From positions 1 through 14,176 of the forward strand of contig QZKK01000135.1 of the NCBI GenBank assembly GCA_003599475.1: 14,176 nt of DNA, given 5' to 3'. A model generated the notes under the pieces. That model was not told the origin of the DNA. It was given only the letters and a program-made list of their open reading frames with translations, and did no database searches. Origin of the DNA: Desulfobacteraceae bacterium. Lineage in GTDB: Bacteria > Desulfobacterota > Desulfobacteria > Desulfobacterales > SURF-15. Positions within the stretch are counted from its first letter, which is position 1. Each line of letters begins with the position of its first letter. Below are positions 1 to 7,150 of the stretch, in pieces. A program made the translations under genes and the position numbers.

Positions 1-267
1 CCGATCGGAGACGGCATGGGTCCCGCCCAGCCCTGGATCTATCCTCCGCCTCTCAATTTCACGATTCTTAAAGGAAGAGAAATCTCGGGCGGCATCCTCT
101 ACTACCAGTTGATGAACGGGATTGCCGGTACGGCCATGCCGTATTTCAAGCGCGAGCTCGAATCCCAGAAGATCTGGGAAGTGGGCGAATATGTCGCACG
201 CTACTTCATCGATCAGAGCGACGCCAACACAGACCCCAGGGGGATCGATGCGGCATGGGAACCATAG
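1..267 (+). CDS. Cytochrome c domain protein, C-terminal fragment (5' end outside window)
   Basis: The frame is open from base 1 and ends with TAG at 265-267. The 88 visible residues look like the C-terminal half of a class I cytochrome c domain. They begin with GDGMGPAQPW and a PPPLNF stretch, as seen just downstream of the haem-binding CxxCH in many cytochromes c. A MNGIAGTAMPYF segment follows, whose Met is the expected distal haem ligand, and then a C-terminal helix (KIWEVGEYVARYF). The CxxCH itself is not in the window. The genes that follow are oxidase-related, so this is probably a cytochrome c subunit, or the cytochrome tail of a fused subunit, of a cbb3-like haem-copper oxidase; that role is inferred from context. 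An ATG lies at base 16 but is internal to the domain and unlikely to be the start. Confidence 0.8.
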   Translation, partial: PIGDGMGPAQPWIYPPPLNFTILKGREISGGILYYQLMNGIAGTAMPYFKRELESQKIWEVGEYVARYFIDQSDANTDPRGIDAAWEP

Positions 268-414
268 AAAATGTCCAATGTAGAATGTAAAATTTCCAAT
301 GATCAAGTTGATATCCAACCACGCAACGTACACAACACACGGAGAATGTGAAGGCCTTACGTTTCTTCCTTGCCTTGGAAATTGGACATTGGACATTTTA
401 CATTGAACATTCTT
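268..414. repeat. Heptad-periodic palindromic repeat A (AATGTCC type)
   Basis: The left arm (268-301) and right arm (375-414) are inverted repeats, each built of roughly 7-base units (AATGTCC/AATGTAG/AATGTAA/AATTTCC on the left, TTGGACA-type units on the right). AAAATGTCCAATG (268-280) is the perfect reverse complement of 387-399, and AATTTCCAA (291-299) that of 375-383. The spacers between the two stems differ by exactly one 7-base unit. The loop region (300-374) shows no gene. It begins immediately after the cytochrome stop and ends just before the ribosome binding site of the CcoS-like gene. Confidence 0.8.
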
Positions 415-426
415 AAGGAAACTAAG

Positions 427-729
427 ATGTACTACCCCTACTTCATGACCTACATGTTCATCGGATTCGGGTTGAGCCTGCTCATTCTCCTGTGGGCGTT
501 GAACAGCGGTCAGTTCAAGGACCAGCAAAGAGCGCGGTTTCTTCCGCTTCAGGGCGAAACGCCGTCACAACCGCTGCCTCCCTCCGATCCGATGAGCCGG
601 ATGAGCCGGGCTCGCCGAATCGAGTTCTATGCCCTGATCGGATTGATCGTCGTCGGGTTGATGTTGACGGCCTCGGTACTCGGTTTTTCCATCATTCGCA
701 GCGCAGGAGGTCCGCATGCGCCTCTTTGA
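427..729 (+). CDS. ccoS: CcoS-like cbb3 oxidase assembly protein with extra C-terminal membrane helix
   Basis: This is a 100-residue membrane protein. The start at 427 is chosen because AAGGAA lies about 6 bases upstream; an in-frame ATG at 370 would fall inside the palindromic repeat. The first helix (about residues 7-24) is followed by WALNSGQFKDQQR, matching the W-x(3)-SGQFDD signature of CcoS/FixS, small proteins needed for copper/haem insertion into cbb3 oxidases. CcoS is usually about 50-70 residues and ends soon after this motif. Here a Pro/Arg-rich linker leads to a second helix (about residues 68-92). The stop overlaps the next gene by 14 bases, implying translational coupling. CcoS identity rests on one motif plus context; an uncharacterised oxidase-cluster protein is the alternative. 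Confidence 0.65.
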   Translation: MYYPYFMTYMFIGFGLSLLILLWALNSGQFKDQQRARFLPLQGETPSQPLPPSDPMSRMSRARRIEFYALIGLIVVGLMLTASVLGFSIIRSAGGPHAPL

Positions 730-991
730 GCTCCAAAACATCCAGGATCTGGTTCTTTTTCTTTTTCCTGCACTGGCTTTTATCGTTCTTTTTGCAATCG
801 GGCTGTCTTTTGCCTACATCGCCTGGAACGATTCCGATGAACGCCATGTTAAGATCACCGAAAGGTTTCCCGGCGGTATCGAAGAACGAAACGCACCGTT
901 TCCCCTCATCCTCTACATCGTCATCTTCGGGACCATTGCCTGGGCGCTTTTGTACATCTTCTTTTACGGGTACTTGGGGGTCAAAATATAG
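716..991 (+). CDS. Small two-helix membrane protein resembling the CcoP/FixP N-terminal domain
   Basis: This 91-residue protein starts at an ATG preceded by a strong AGGAGG (705-710) and overlaps the previous gene by 14 bases. Residues about 11-36 form one membrane helix and about 64-86 a second. Between them, the segment FPGGIEERNAPFPLILYIVIFGTI resembles the D-G-I-E-E-x-N-N-P-x-P-x-W pattern of the cbb3 oxidase FixP/CcoP N-terminal domain, though the usual W-W is missing. In canonical cbb3 oxidases this helix is fused to two cytochrome c domains. Here it stands alone, with a separate monohaem cytochrome c two genes downstream, so it may be the membrane part of a split CcoP-like subunit (inference). 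Confidence 0.65.
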   Translation: MRLFELQNIQDLVLFLFPALAFIVLFAIGLSFAYIAWNDSDERHVKITERFPGGIEERNAPFPLILYIVIFGTIAWALLYIFFYGYLGVKI

Positions 992-1219
992 ATGGAAACA
1001 CCGGTAAGAGAAGCGACTGATTTTCGCACGTGGCTGATCATCTTTCTGCTGGTGGTGATGATCTTTTCGATCGGAGCCTTTTCCTATATGGTCGTCGGCG
1101 ATCAGGGCCAGCCCGATTGGGATTACCGGCCGGTGAAGGATGTTCCCGGGGAATCCTCGTACTCCATCTACAGACCGCTCCCCTATTCTCAGCATGTCCG
1201 GGGGAGCGGGGGGGATTAG
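992..1219 (+). CDS. Short single-span membrane protein of the oxidase cluster
   Basis: This 75-residue protein begins at the base after the previous stop codon, with GGGGG about 11 bases upstream. One hydrophobic helix at about residues 13-35 is followed by a polar, Pro/Tyr-rich tail (DWDYRPVKDVPGESSYSIYR) that would face the periplasm if the N-terminus is cytoplasmic. I recognise no family motif. The tight packing between a CcoP-like fragment and a cytochrome c makes it a likely accessory subunit of the same respiratory complex. The open frame is supported by its spacing and by the amphipathic layout rather than by homology. Confidence 0.6.
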   Translation: METPVREATDFRTWLIIFLLVVMIFSIGAFSYMVVGDQGQPDWDYRPVKDVPGESSYSIYRPLPYSQHVRGSGGD

Positions 1220-1221
1220 AG

Positions 1222-1743
1222 ATGAAGAAATCCCTGGTCATCATCGGGGCAATCGCAGCGGCAATCGTGCTTGCAGGCACCGCTTACCGCCTGTTGACCT
1301 ACTATGACAACAATTTCCGATACGGAAGGATGTGGGAAACCCCTGCCATCCGGCCGCATGAAAAACCGATTGCCGTCATGGAGGCCGGAGTCGTTCCCGC
1401 AAAAGGGGGCGAAGCCTTCTTCAGGGCCGTCCCGGAGGAAGAGCTGAAGTCTCCCCTGCAACCGGCGAGGGAAGATATCGAGAAGGGAAAAGTCGCCTAC
1501 ACCAATTTCTGCGCCCAGTGCCATGGGAAAGATTACGACGGATTCGGCACCGTCGGGCAGAGCTTCTCCCCTCTTCCGACAGACTTGAGAAGCCCAAGAG
1601 TCCAGAATACCCCGGACGGAACTCTCTTCAAGCACATGAGCTACGGTGTGCCTGGCGGCCGTCAGCCGGCGCTTGCCGGAACCATCCGAGTCCCCGAACG
1701 CTGGCAGATCATCGCCTATATCCGATCGCTCGGTGTCCGGTGA
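1222..1743 (+). CDS. Membrane-anchored monohaem cytochrome c
   Basis: This 173-residue protein starts at ATG 1222, two bases after the previous stop, with a purine-rich stretch upstream. The frame is open further 5', but that part overlaps the previous gene. Residues 1-25 (MKKSLVIIGAIAAA then VLAG) form an uncleaved anchor or signal peptide. The haem c site CAQCH is at residues 97-101, and a C-terminal helix (RWQIIAYIRSL) is typical of class I cytochromes c. The segment around residues 35-60 (RMWETPAIRPHEKP) resembles the N-terminal part of monohaem cytochromes from alternative complex III and related complexes. Where the distal Met is usually found (G-x-MP), this protein reads GVPGGRQPA, so the sixth ligand is unclear. 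It probably donates electrons to, or is part of, the adjacent oxidase. Confidence 0.85.
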   Translation: MKKSLVIIGAIAAAIVLAGTAYRLLTYYDNNFRYGRMWETPAIRPHEKPIAVMEAGVVPAKGGEAFFRAVPEEELKSPLQPAREDIEKGKVAYTNFCAQCHGKDYDGFGTVGQSFSPLPTDLRSPRVQNTPDGTLFKHMSYGVPGGRQPALAGTIRVPERWQIIAYIRSLGVR

Positions 1744-2054
1744 ACCCGCCTAAGAAAAAGTCTCCCCCGGGAAGCGGAACCCGTTGCAGTCGTCGGTTCG
1801 GGTGGCAAATAGATGACGCTACGTCTTCTTTCTGCCATTCCTTGACGGATCCTTTTCCTTCAGGCCGCATTCGGACATAACCCCATCCCCGTTTCGATCC
1901 CGCCTTTTTGAGATCCGGCGCCGGATACTGGACCTTCAATTTGAAACCTCTTTTCGTTGGCCTGCCTTTTGCAGCTTCCATTGCACTGAAAGGACTCAGG
2001 GTATCAATCGAGTGACGATCAAATCGCAGACAAAAGACACCAGGGGGAAACAAT
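1744..2054. other. Gene-free stretch between the oxidase cluster and prkA
   Basis: I see no supported gene here. The plus strand has stops in all frames. A minus-strand frame is open across the stretch but has no recognisable domain. A weak inverted repeat around 1779-1803 (GGAACCCG ... CGGTTCGGG) has no T-tract on the plus strand. AGGGGG at 2042-2047 is the ribosome binding site of the next gene. The promoter of the prkA operon should lie here, but no convincing -35/-10 pair or sigma-54 motif is visible. Confidence 0.5.
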
Positions 2055-4112
2055 ATGACAAAAAACCACTCCTCGCTTCAGGCTCATTTGAAAGCCGTCA
2101 AGAACGGGGACCGTTCTTTTGAGAATGCTTTCCAGGGGGTCGCCCGGATGATTCTTGAAAGCGGGGTCGAAAAAATCACCGTGAGGGGAAAGACCACTTA
2201 CGATTTCAAAATATTCCGCAACAGCGGAAAACCGATTATCGGCATGTATGACGAGATCAACAGTTTTGTCTCCTTCGCGAAAGATGCTGCCGAAAACGGC
2301 TCCTCCAAAGAAATGGCTTATGTCCTCGTAGGTGAACCCGGAAACGGCAAGACTTTCTTCGTAGATTCCCTCTGCAGCAAATACCGGCAGTTTCTCTCCA
2401 AGGATAAAAACCGCAAATACACGTTCCGATTCGTTCAGATGGATAGACTCGGCAGCTACGGGAAGATCAGCGCGATCGAGTCTCAAACCTATGAAGATCC
2501 GATGATTCTTGCCATGAACCTCTTTGACGATCCGGAGGAAAACAAGCGCCTGCTCGCCTCACGCATCGGTTTTTCGGACAAGGAAATCGAAACGCTATAT
2601 CAAAACTACCGTCCGATGGGTGCATGCAGCGGCTATATCTTGAATGACATCCGGAAAGCTTCGGATGGGAATCTCGAAAGGATGATGGAATTCATCGAAA
2701 TCGTTCCGGTCCCTCTGACCGAAAGTCTTGGCACCATCACCGGCAAGTATCCGGCAAAAGATAAAATTACCTCCTCTGCAGTCGATCTTCTGGGTGAGGA
2801 ATCCATTCAGCGTCTGCTCCATATCACCGAAACCAACAACCCCTATCGATTCGACCTCCGCCGCGGGGCTCTGGCGCGGGTTGCCGGCGGCGGCATTCAT
2901 TTCTGTGATGAAATCTATAAGAATAAGAAGGATCTGGTACAGGTATATCTGGGCGTCATTCAGAACCGGATGATCGAAATCGACGGATTCAAGTGGCCAA
3001 TCGACACCCTGATCATCGCAACCAGCAATAATTCTGAGTTCAACCGATTCCTCGCCGAAAAGGAAGAAGCCCCCATCGTCGATCGCTGCAGAATCTGCTA
3101 TGTCTCGCACAATACGGACTATAAACTCCAGGAATGTCTGACCGGCTACGCCATCGGAAGCGAAAAAAAAACGACGTTGATGAGAGACGATCTCCACATC
3201 GACCCCAACCTCAATTATGCGGCTTCACTGGCGGTAGTCTTGACCCGGCTTCCCCGCTCCGAAAAGCTCACCGCGATCGAAACCATGAAGCTTGCCGCCG
3301 GAGAGGTGGCGGGGGAGAAAAGCATCAAGACGCTTTCCGAAGTCATCGATACCCTCAATCAGGAGCCCGATATCACCAAACGGTTCGGCCAAAAGGGATT
3401 GGGACAGCGAAACCTCGGCAGGGCTATCCAGCTGCTGATCGAGAGCTCGGAGACAAACGAAGGCCGATGCATGTTCGCCTATGATGTGTTCAAGACCATC
3501 GAGCGGGTCGTGCTGGATTATGTCACCGATTCCAACGACCGATCCAAGTATCTTGAAGACCTCAAAACCGCCAAGGGGATGTTTCGGGAGCGGGTGATGA
3601 CCGAAATGTTCAATGCCTATATGGATGAACCGCTTGCCATCCGCAGGGATGTAATGAGCTACGTCAACATGATCATCGGCATCGATGCGGAAAATCTCGG
3701 CCCCGACAAGATGTGGAAATACAAAGATCCTCAGACCGGTGAGCTCAAAGCCATGAAAATCGACGAACGATACATCAAGAGCGTCGAAGAAAGACTCGGG
3801 CTCAAAACGGAGGAGCAGCGCGAGACGTTTCGCACGGCGATCCGAAAGATTTACGGGCAGAAGATCTCCGTCAATCCCGATTATGATTTCATGGATAATC
3901 TGGAGCTGGTCAAAGCCGTCACCGATGTCCGGCTCAAATCCGATATCGCCGGTGCAGGGAGTCTGATCGGAGCGCTGGCTAACCGCACCAACGAGGAGAA
4001 TCAAAAACTCCATGACCGGATGATCCAAACCATGCGGGAGAAGCTCGGATACTGCCGGACCTGCGCCTTGAAAACCATTGAATACTTTTGCACCCAGGAA
4101 GATGAGCAATAG
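2055..4112 (+). CDS. prkA: PrkA-family AAA+ serine protein kinase (YeaG-like)
   Basis: This 685-residue protein has a clear AGGGGG ribosome binding site 7 bases before the ATG. Domain order matches PrkA/YeaG. An AAA+ core carries Walker A GEPGNGKT (residues 93-100), Walker B-like GGGIHFCDEIYKN (278-290), a sensor-1-like TLIIATSNNSEFN (318-330) and an arginine-finger-like PIVDRCRICYV (340-350). A C-terminal helical 'kinase' domain follows, with the DPxTGE motif (about residue 561) and the family's ending (RTNEENQKLHDRM ... YCRTCALKTIEYF). PrkA proteins autophosphorylate and phosphorylate other proteins; B. subtilis PrkA has also been reported as an AAA+ protease. E. coli YeaG acts in nitrogen-starvation and stationary-phase adaptation. 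It overlaps the DUF444 gene by 11 bases, the usual partner. At 685 residues it is slightly longer than typical PrkA (630-650). Confidence 0.93.
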   Translation: MTKNHSSLQAHLKAVKNGDRSFENAFQGVARMILESGVEKITVRGKTTYDFKIFRNSGKPIIGMYDEINSFVSFAKDAAENGSSKEMAYVLVGEPGNGKTFFVDSLCSKYRQFLSKDKNRKYTFRFVQMDRLGSYGKISAIESQTYEDPMILAMNLFDDPEENKRLLASRIGFSDKEIETLYQNYRPMGACSGYILNDIRKASDGNLERMMEFIEIVPVPLTESLGTITGKYPAKDKITSSAVDLLGEESIQRLLHITETNNPYRFDLRRGALARVAGGGIHFCDEIYKNKKDLVQVYLGVIQNRMIEIDGFKWPIDTLIIATSNNSEFNRFLAEKEEAPIVDRCRICYVSHNTDYKLQECLTGYAIGSEKKTTLMRDDLHIDPNLNYAASLAVVLTRLPRSEKLTAIETMKLAAGEVAGEKSIKTLSEVIDTLNQEPDITKRFGQKGLGQRNLGRAIQLLIESSETNEGRCMFAYDVFKTIERVVLDYVTDSNDRSKYLEDLKTAKGMFRERVMTEMFNAYMDEPLAIRRDVMSYVNMIIGIDAENLGPDKMWKYKDPQTGELKAMKIDERYIKSVEERLGLKTEEQRETFRTAIRKIYGQKISVNPDYDFMDNLELVKAVTDVRLKSDIAGAGSLIGALANRTNEENQKLHDRMIQTMREKLGYCRTCALKTIEYFCTQEDEQ

Positions 4113-5286
4113 AATCCCTTATACGGCCGGAATCCGGTCTGTCGAAGAGCTCCTCGAGCGGGATAACCTGAGAGAGAAAGACGGGTTTCCCCGAAAAATC
4201 CGGATCGGACGACTGATCAAACCGGGAAAGGAAGACAAAAAAAAGATCGTCGTGGTTCCGACTGCCGTGGAAGAGAAATTCATCCACGACAACTCCTTTC
4301 AGGGATCGCCCGATGAAGGAGAATCCGGCGGATCGGGTGACGGTCAGGAGGGGGAAGTAATCGGCGAGCAGCCGGTCCATTCCCCGGCCCCTTCCGGAAA
4401 CGGCGGCCCCGGCCAGGGGGAAGGCGATTCCCATGAACTGGAATCCAACGCATACGATCTCGGAAGAATTCTGACAGAAAAATTCAAGCTCCCCAACTTG
4501 AAAGACAAAGGAAAGAAACACTGCTTGACGCGGTTTATCTACGATCTTACCGACCGGCACCGGGGATTCGGCCAACTCCTCGATAAAAAAGCAAGCCTTC
4601 GAAAGATCATTGAAACCAATATCGTATTGGGAAACATCTCGAACCTGGAAGAGATTGACCCGGCAGGGCTGCTGATCTCTCCAGGGGATCTGGTCTACCG
4701 TATTCTTTCCCGGGAGAAGGATTACGAATCCCGGGCCATGGTGTTTTTCCTCCGGGACTATTCGGGCTCCATGGCAGGAAAATCGACCGAACAGGTGGTT
4801 TCCCAGCATGTCCTGATTTATAGCTGGCTGTCGTATCAATATGTGCACCAGGTCGAAACCCGATTTATCCTCCATGATACGGAAGCGAAAGAGGTTTCTG
4901 ACTTCTACACATACTACAGCTCGAGTGTGGCCGGAGGGACAAAAGTATCCTCTGCGTATCGAATGGTAAATCGGATCGTAGAAACGGAAAATCTTTCTCA
5001 GGATTACAATATCTATGTTTTTCACGGTACAGACGGCGATGACTGGGACTCGGGCGGGAAAGAGGCCATACCTGAGTTGAAAAAAATGCTCCGCTATGTC
5101 AACCGAATCGGCGTCACCATTGCAGGGCGCACCTCCGGCGCCGGGTCGGAAAGCGAAATCGAAAAGTATCTGAAGGCTTCCGGGCTGCTGGAGGAGAAAA
5201 TAGATCTTCTCCGCATGGATGTTCTCGGCAGTGAGGCGGATGAAACCCGGCTCATCGAGGGAATCAGAAACTTGATCTCAGATTAG
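4102..5286 (+). CDS. DUF444 / UPF0229 family protein (YeaH/YhbH-like) with MIDAS motif
   Basis: The protein is 394 residues from ATG 4102, which overlaps the prkA stop by 11 bases. A TTG at 4078 would add 8 residues but has no better ribosome binding site, so the exact start is uncertain. Residues 66-110 are a Gly/Ser/acid-rich flexible linker, as in YeaH and YhbH. The C-terminal part is a von Willebrand A-like fold: RDYSGSM gives the DxSxS metal site (D219, S221, S223), GGTKVSS supplies a later Thr (T280), and the HGTDGDDWDS motif (about 308-317) is the family's second acidic loop. DUF444 proteins are always found near PrkA and SpoVR; their biochemical role is unknown, and the metal site suggests protein binding. 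Here the order kinase-DUF444-SpoVR is kept. Confidence 0.9.
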   Translation: MSNRIPYTAGIRSVEELLERDNLREKDGFPRKIRIGRLIKPGKEDKKKIVVVPTAVEEKFIHDNSFQGSPDEGESGGSGDGQEGEVIGEQPVHSPAPSGNGGPGQGEGDSHELESNAYDLGRILTEKFKLPNLKDKGKKHCLTRFIYDLTDRHRGFGQLLDKKASLRKIIETNIVLGNISNLEEIDPAGLLISPGDLVYRILSREKDYESRAMVFFLRDYSGSMAGKSTEQVVSQHVLIYSWLSYQYVHQVETRFILHDTEAKEVSDFYTYYSSSVAGGTKVSSAYRMVNRIVETENLSQDYNIYVFHGTDGDDWDSGGKEAIPELKKMLRYVNRIGVTIAGRTSGAGSESEIEKYLKASGLLEEKIDLLRMDVLGSEADETRLIEGIRNLISD

Positions 5287-5342
5287 AGGTTTCAGTGTTC
5301 AGGTACTCCACCGCCAAACTGACACCTGACACCTGAAACCTC
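5286..5342. repeat. Heptad-periodic palindromic repeat B (TGACACC type)
   Basis: The element starts at the last base of the DUF444 stop codon. Left arm GAGGTTTCAG (5286-5295) is the perfect reverse complement of 5333-5342. The right side contains 7-base units TGACACC, TGACACC, TGAAACC. The left side continues TGTTCAGG, pairing imperfectly with the same units. It has the same design as repeat A but a different unit sequence. Confidence 0.75.
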
Positions 5343-5346
5343 CGAA

Positions 5347-5359
5347 GGGGCTTCGCCCC
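5347..5359 (+). promoter_or_regulatory. GC-rich hairpin upstream of spoVR
   Basis: GGGGC TTC GCCCC is a perfect 5-bp stem with a 3-base loop, directly after repeat B and 16 bases before the GTG start of spoVR. No T-tract follows, so it is not a classical terminator. It could modulate processing or translation between the DUF444 and spoVR cistrons, or simply be the tail of the repeat element. Confidence 0.4.
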
Positions 5360-5374
5360 AATTGGAACGGTAAC

Positions 5375-7039
5375 GTGGAACTGATTCATCAGCATGCAAA
5401 AGGGATCATGGAGGGGTGCAAGGAGCGGGCGAAGGCGGCCGGACTCCGCTTCCATGACGAAACGCTCGAATACATCGTGACGAACCGCGATCTGATCGAG
5501 TTGTCTCCGAAGCTGATGATTCCCACCCTGTATGACTACTGGATTCACGATGTGGAGGTGCTCAAAGAAAAAGGGCGGTACGAGCTTTATCCGACCAATC
5601 CTTACGAAACCGTCATCAACACGCGGCCGGTCATCTCTTTCTACAACGAAAACAATCCCGACTGGCTGAACGTGATGATATTCTACCACGTCCTGGCCCA
5701 TATCGATTTCTTTCAGAACAACCTCTACTTTCGCCATACATGGGACGACGATTTTACGGGGCAGGCCTTATCGGACAAGCGCCTGATCGCAAAGCTCAGA
5801 TCCGAGAAGGGGAGGTGGGTCGATTACGTAATCGAGTTTGCCCGCGGCATCGATAACCTGGTGGGATATCATACCGTGCTTTCCAGGCTGAACCGACCTT
5901 CGGGTTCGCCCCGGTCCAGGCGTTTGGATTTCTACTTCGATATCTTCCTCCAGGACGGCACAAGAGGGACGTCCGTAGAGTATCTGAAAGAAATCGAGCG
6001 GTACAACGATTGCCTCCGGGCATTCGGTGAAATCGGGGAAACTGCGTTTTTTTCGGAAGTCAATGGAAAGCACCCCGAGCTTGAAGTGGTGTTCAAAAAA
6101 TGGGAGGCCGAGAAAAGGGACGACCGGTTGGATCTGCTTCAGTTCATACAGGAGAATTCGGAATTCCTCAATAAAGGCGGTAACAATTGGATGAAACCGG
6201 TCATCGAAGTAGTCCGCAAGACTTCTCTTTTCTTTCAGCCGCAGATCCGCACCAAGATCATGAACGAGGGGTGGGCAAGCTACTGGCACGAGGCCCTTTT
6301 CCTGAAAGACGATCGGATCAATGGCCATGAAGTCGATTTTGCAAAAATCAATGCAGGGGTGACCGCTCTGCCTCGAATCGGGATAAACCCGTATGGGCTG
6401 GGTCTGCGCTTGTTCCAGGATATCGAGGAAGGGGCCGATCGGGGGAAATACTCTTTCGAGTTCTTGAAACTTCTAGACATCGACCTGAGAAAAAAATTCG
6501 ACGCCGGAACAGGCTGTGGCCGCAATTTCATCTTCAAAGTCCGCGAAAACTTCTGCGATTTCACCTTCCTGCACACCTTTGTTGATCAGGACTTCGTTAC
6601 AAAAAACAGATTGTTTGTTTCGGGGAAAAGGCTGAATCGAAATCAGGCGGTTTGGGAGTACTACGTCAAGAGCCGGAATGCGGAAGACTATCGCCGGATG
6701 TTGTTCGATTCCTTGTATCATCCGCCTCATATTGTCATCGGCAACGGCCTGCCGAAGGACCGTGCAAAGGATAATACGCTCTGCCTGGTTCATCGATTCG
6801 AAGGTAAACCGCTGGTCGCAGACTTTATTGGAAACACCATGCTCGGCATCGAATACTTTTGGGGCGGGCCCGTCTGGCTGGAAACCACAGAACCGAAATC
6901 GATGCCCCCGGATCGGCCGGACCGCGGCAGCTTCGGCCATTCAGGCACGGTCGAGGGGCCCTCTGAGATTACATGGCAGAAGGTGTTATATACGATGGAA
7001 AATCGGAAGCTTTCCAAACAGATTTTAGGATCTGCATGA
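5375..7039 (+). CDS. spoVR: SpoVR family protein (YcgB-like)
   Basis: This 554-residue protein uses a GTG start at 5375 with GGAACGG just upstream. ATG 5408 is an alternative, but the first residues (LIHQHAKGIMEGCKERAKAAG) look like family sequence. SpoVR hallmarks are present: PTLYDYWIHDVE (residues 50-61), FYHVLAHIDFFQNNLYF (103-119), NEGWASYWHEALF (297-309) and GINPYGLGLRLFQDIEEG (336-353). The C-terminal SpoVR domain follows (LCLVHRFEGKPLVADF ... FWGGPVWLET). SpoVR is needed for spore cortex formation in Bacillus, but it is widespread in non-sporulating bacteria with PrkA and DUF444, so its role is broader and unsolved. No signal peptide or membrane helix is seen, so it is expected in the cytoplasm. 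His105/His109 and Glu298/His305 are spaced like possible metal ligands (inference). Confidence 0.93.
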   Translation: MELIHQHAKGIMEGCKERAKAAGLRFHDETLEYIVTNRDLIELSPKLMIPTLYDYWIHDVEVLKEKGRYELYPTNPYETVINTRPVISFYNENNPDWLNVMIFYHVLAHIDFFQNNLYFRHTWDDDFTGQALSDKRLIAKLRSEKGRWVDYVIEFARGIDNLVGYHTVLSRLNRPSGSPRSRRLDFYFDIFLQDGTRGTSVEYLKEIERYNDCLRAFGEIGETAFFSEVNGKHPELEVVFKKWEAEKRDDRLDLLQFIQENSEFLNKGGNNWMKPVIEVVRKTSLFFQPQIRTKIMNEGWASYWHEALFLKDDRINGHEVDFAKINAGVTALPRIGINPYGLGLRLFQDIEEGADRGKYSFEFLKLLDIDLRKKFDAGTGCGRNFIFKVRENFCDFTFLHTFVDQDFVTKNRLFVSGKRLNRNQAVWEYYVKSRNAEDYRRMLFDSLYHPPHIVIGNGLPKDRAKDNTLCLVHRFEGKPLVADFIGNTMLGIEYFWGGPVWLETTEPKSMPPDRPDRGSFGHSGTVEGPSEITWQKVLYTMENRKLSKQILGSA

Positions 7040-7150
7040 CCTCGGATCGACCCGGTAGCCCTTTACGAAGGTAACCCGGGAAGTCGCTAAGAACGAAGGA
7101 ATGGAGTGAGTCGCTGAGCCCTTGAACATAACTCTTATCTGCGTGGAATC

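Noticed and set aside
268..414. CRISPR-like array
   Set aside because: The 7-base units are contiguous with no unique spacers and form a palindrome; no cas gene is present.
1779..1803. Inverted repeat after the cytochrome gene as a terminator
   Set aside because: The stem is interrupted by a bulge and there is no T-tract downstream on the plus strand.
1709..2053. Open minus-strand frame of 114 codons across the gap before prkA
   Set aside because: It overlaps the cytochrome gene end, has no ribosome binding site or recognisable domain, and is rich in Arg/Lys/Gly as expected for a random frame in GC-rich DNA.
3225..4109. Long minus-strand open frame (294 codons) opposite prkA
   Set aside because: It is a shadow of the prkA coding frame; the plus-strand protein has clear family motifs throughout.
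3979..5025. Long minus-strand open frame (348 codons) opposite the DUF444 gene
   Set aside because: It lies antisense to prkA and the DUF444 gene, has no domain features, and its length follows from codon bias of the real genes.
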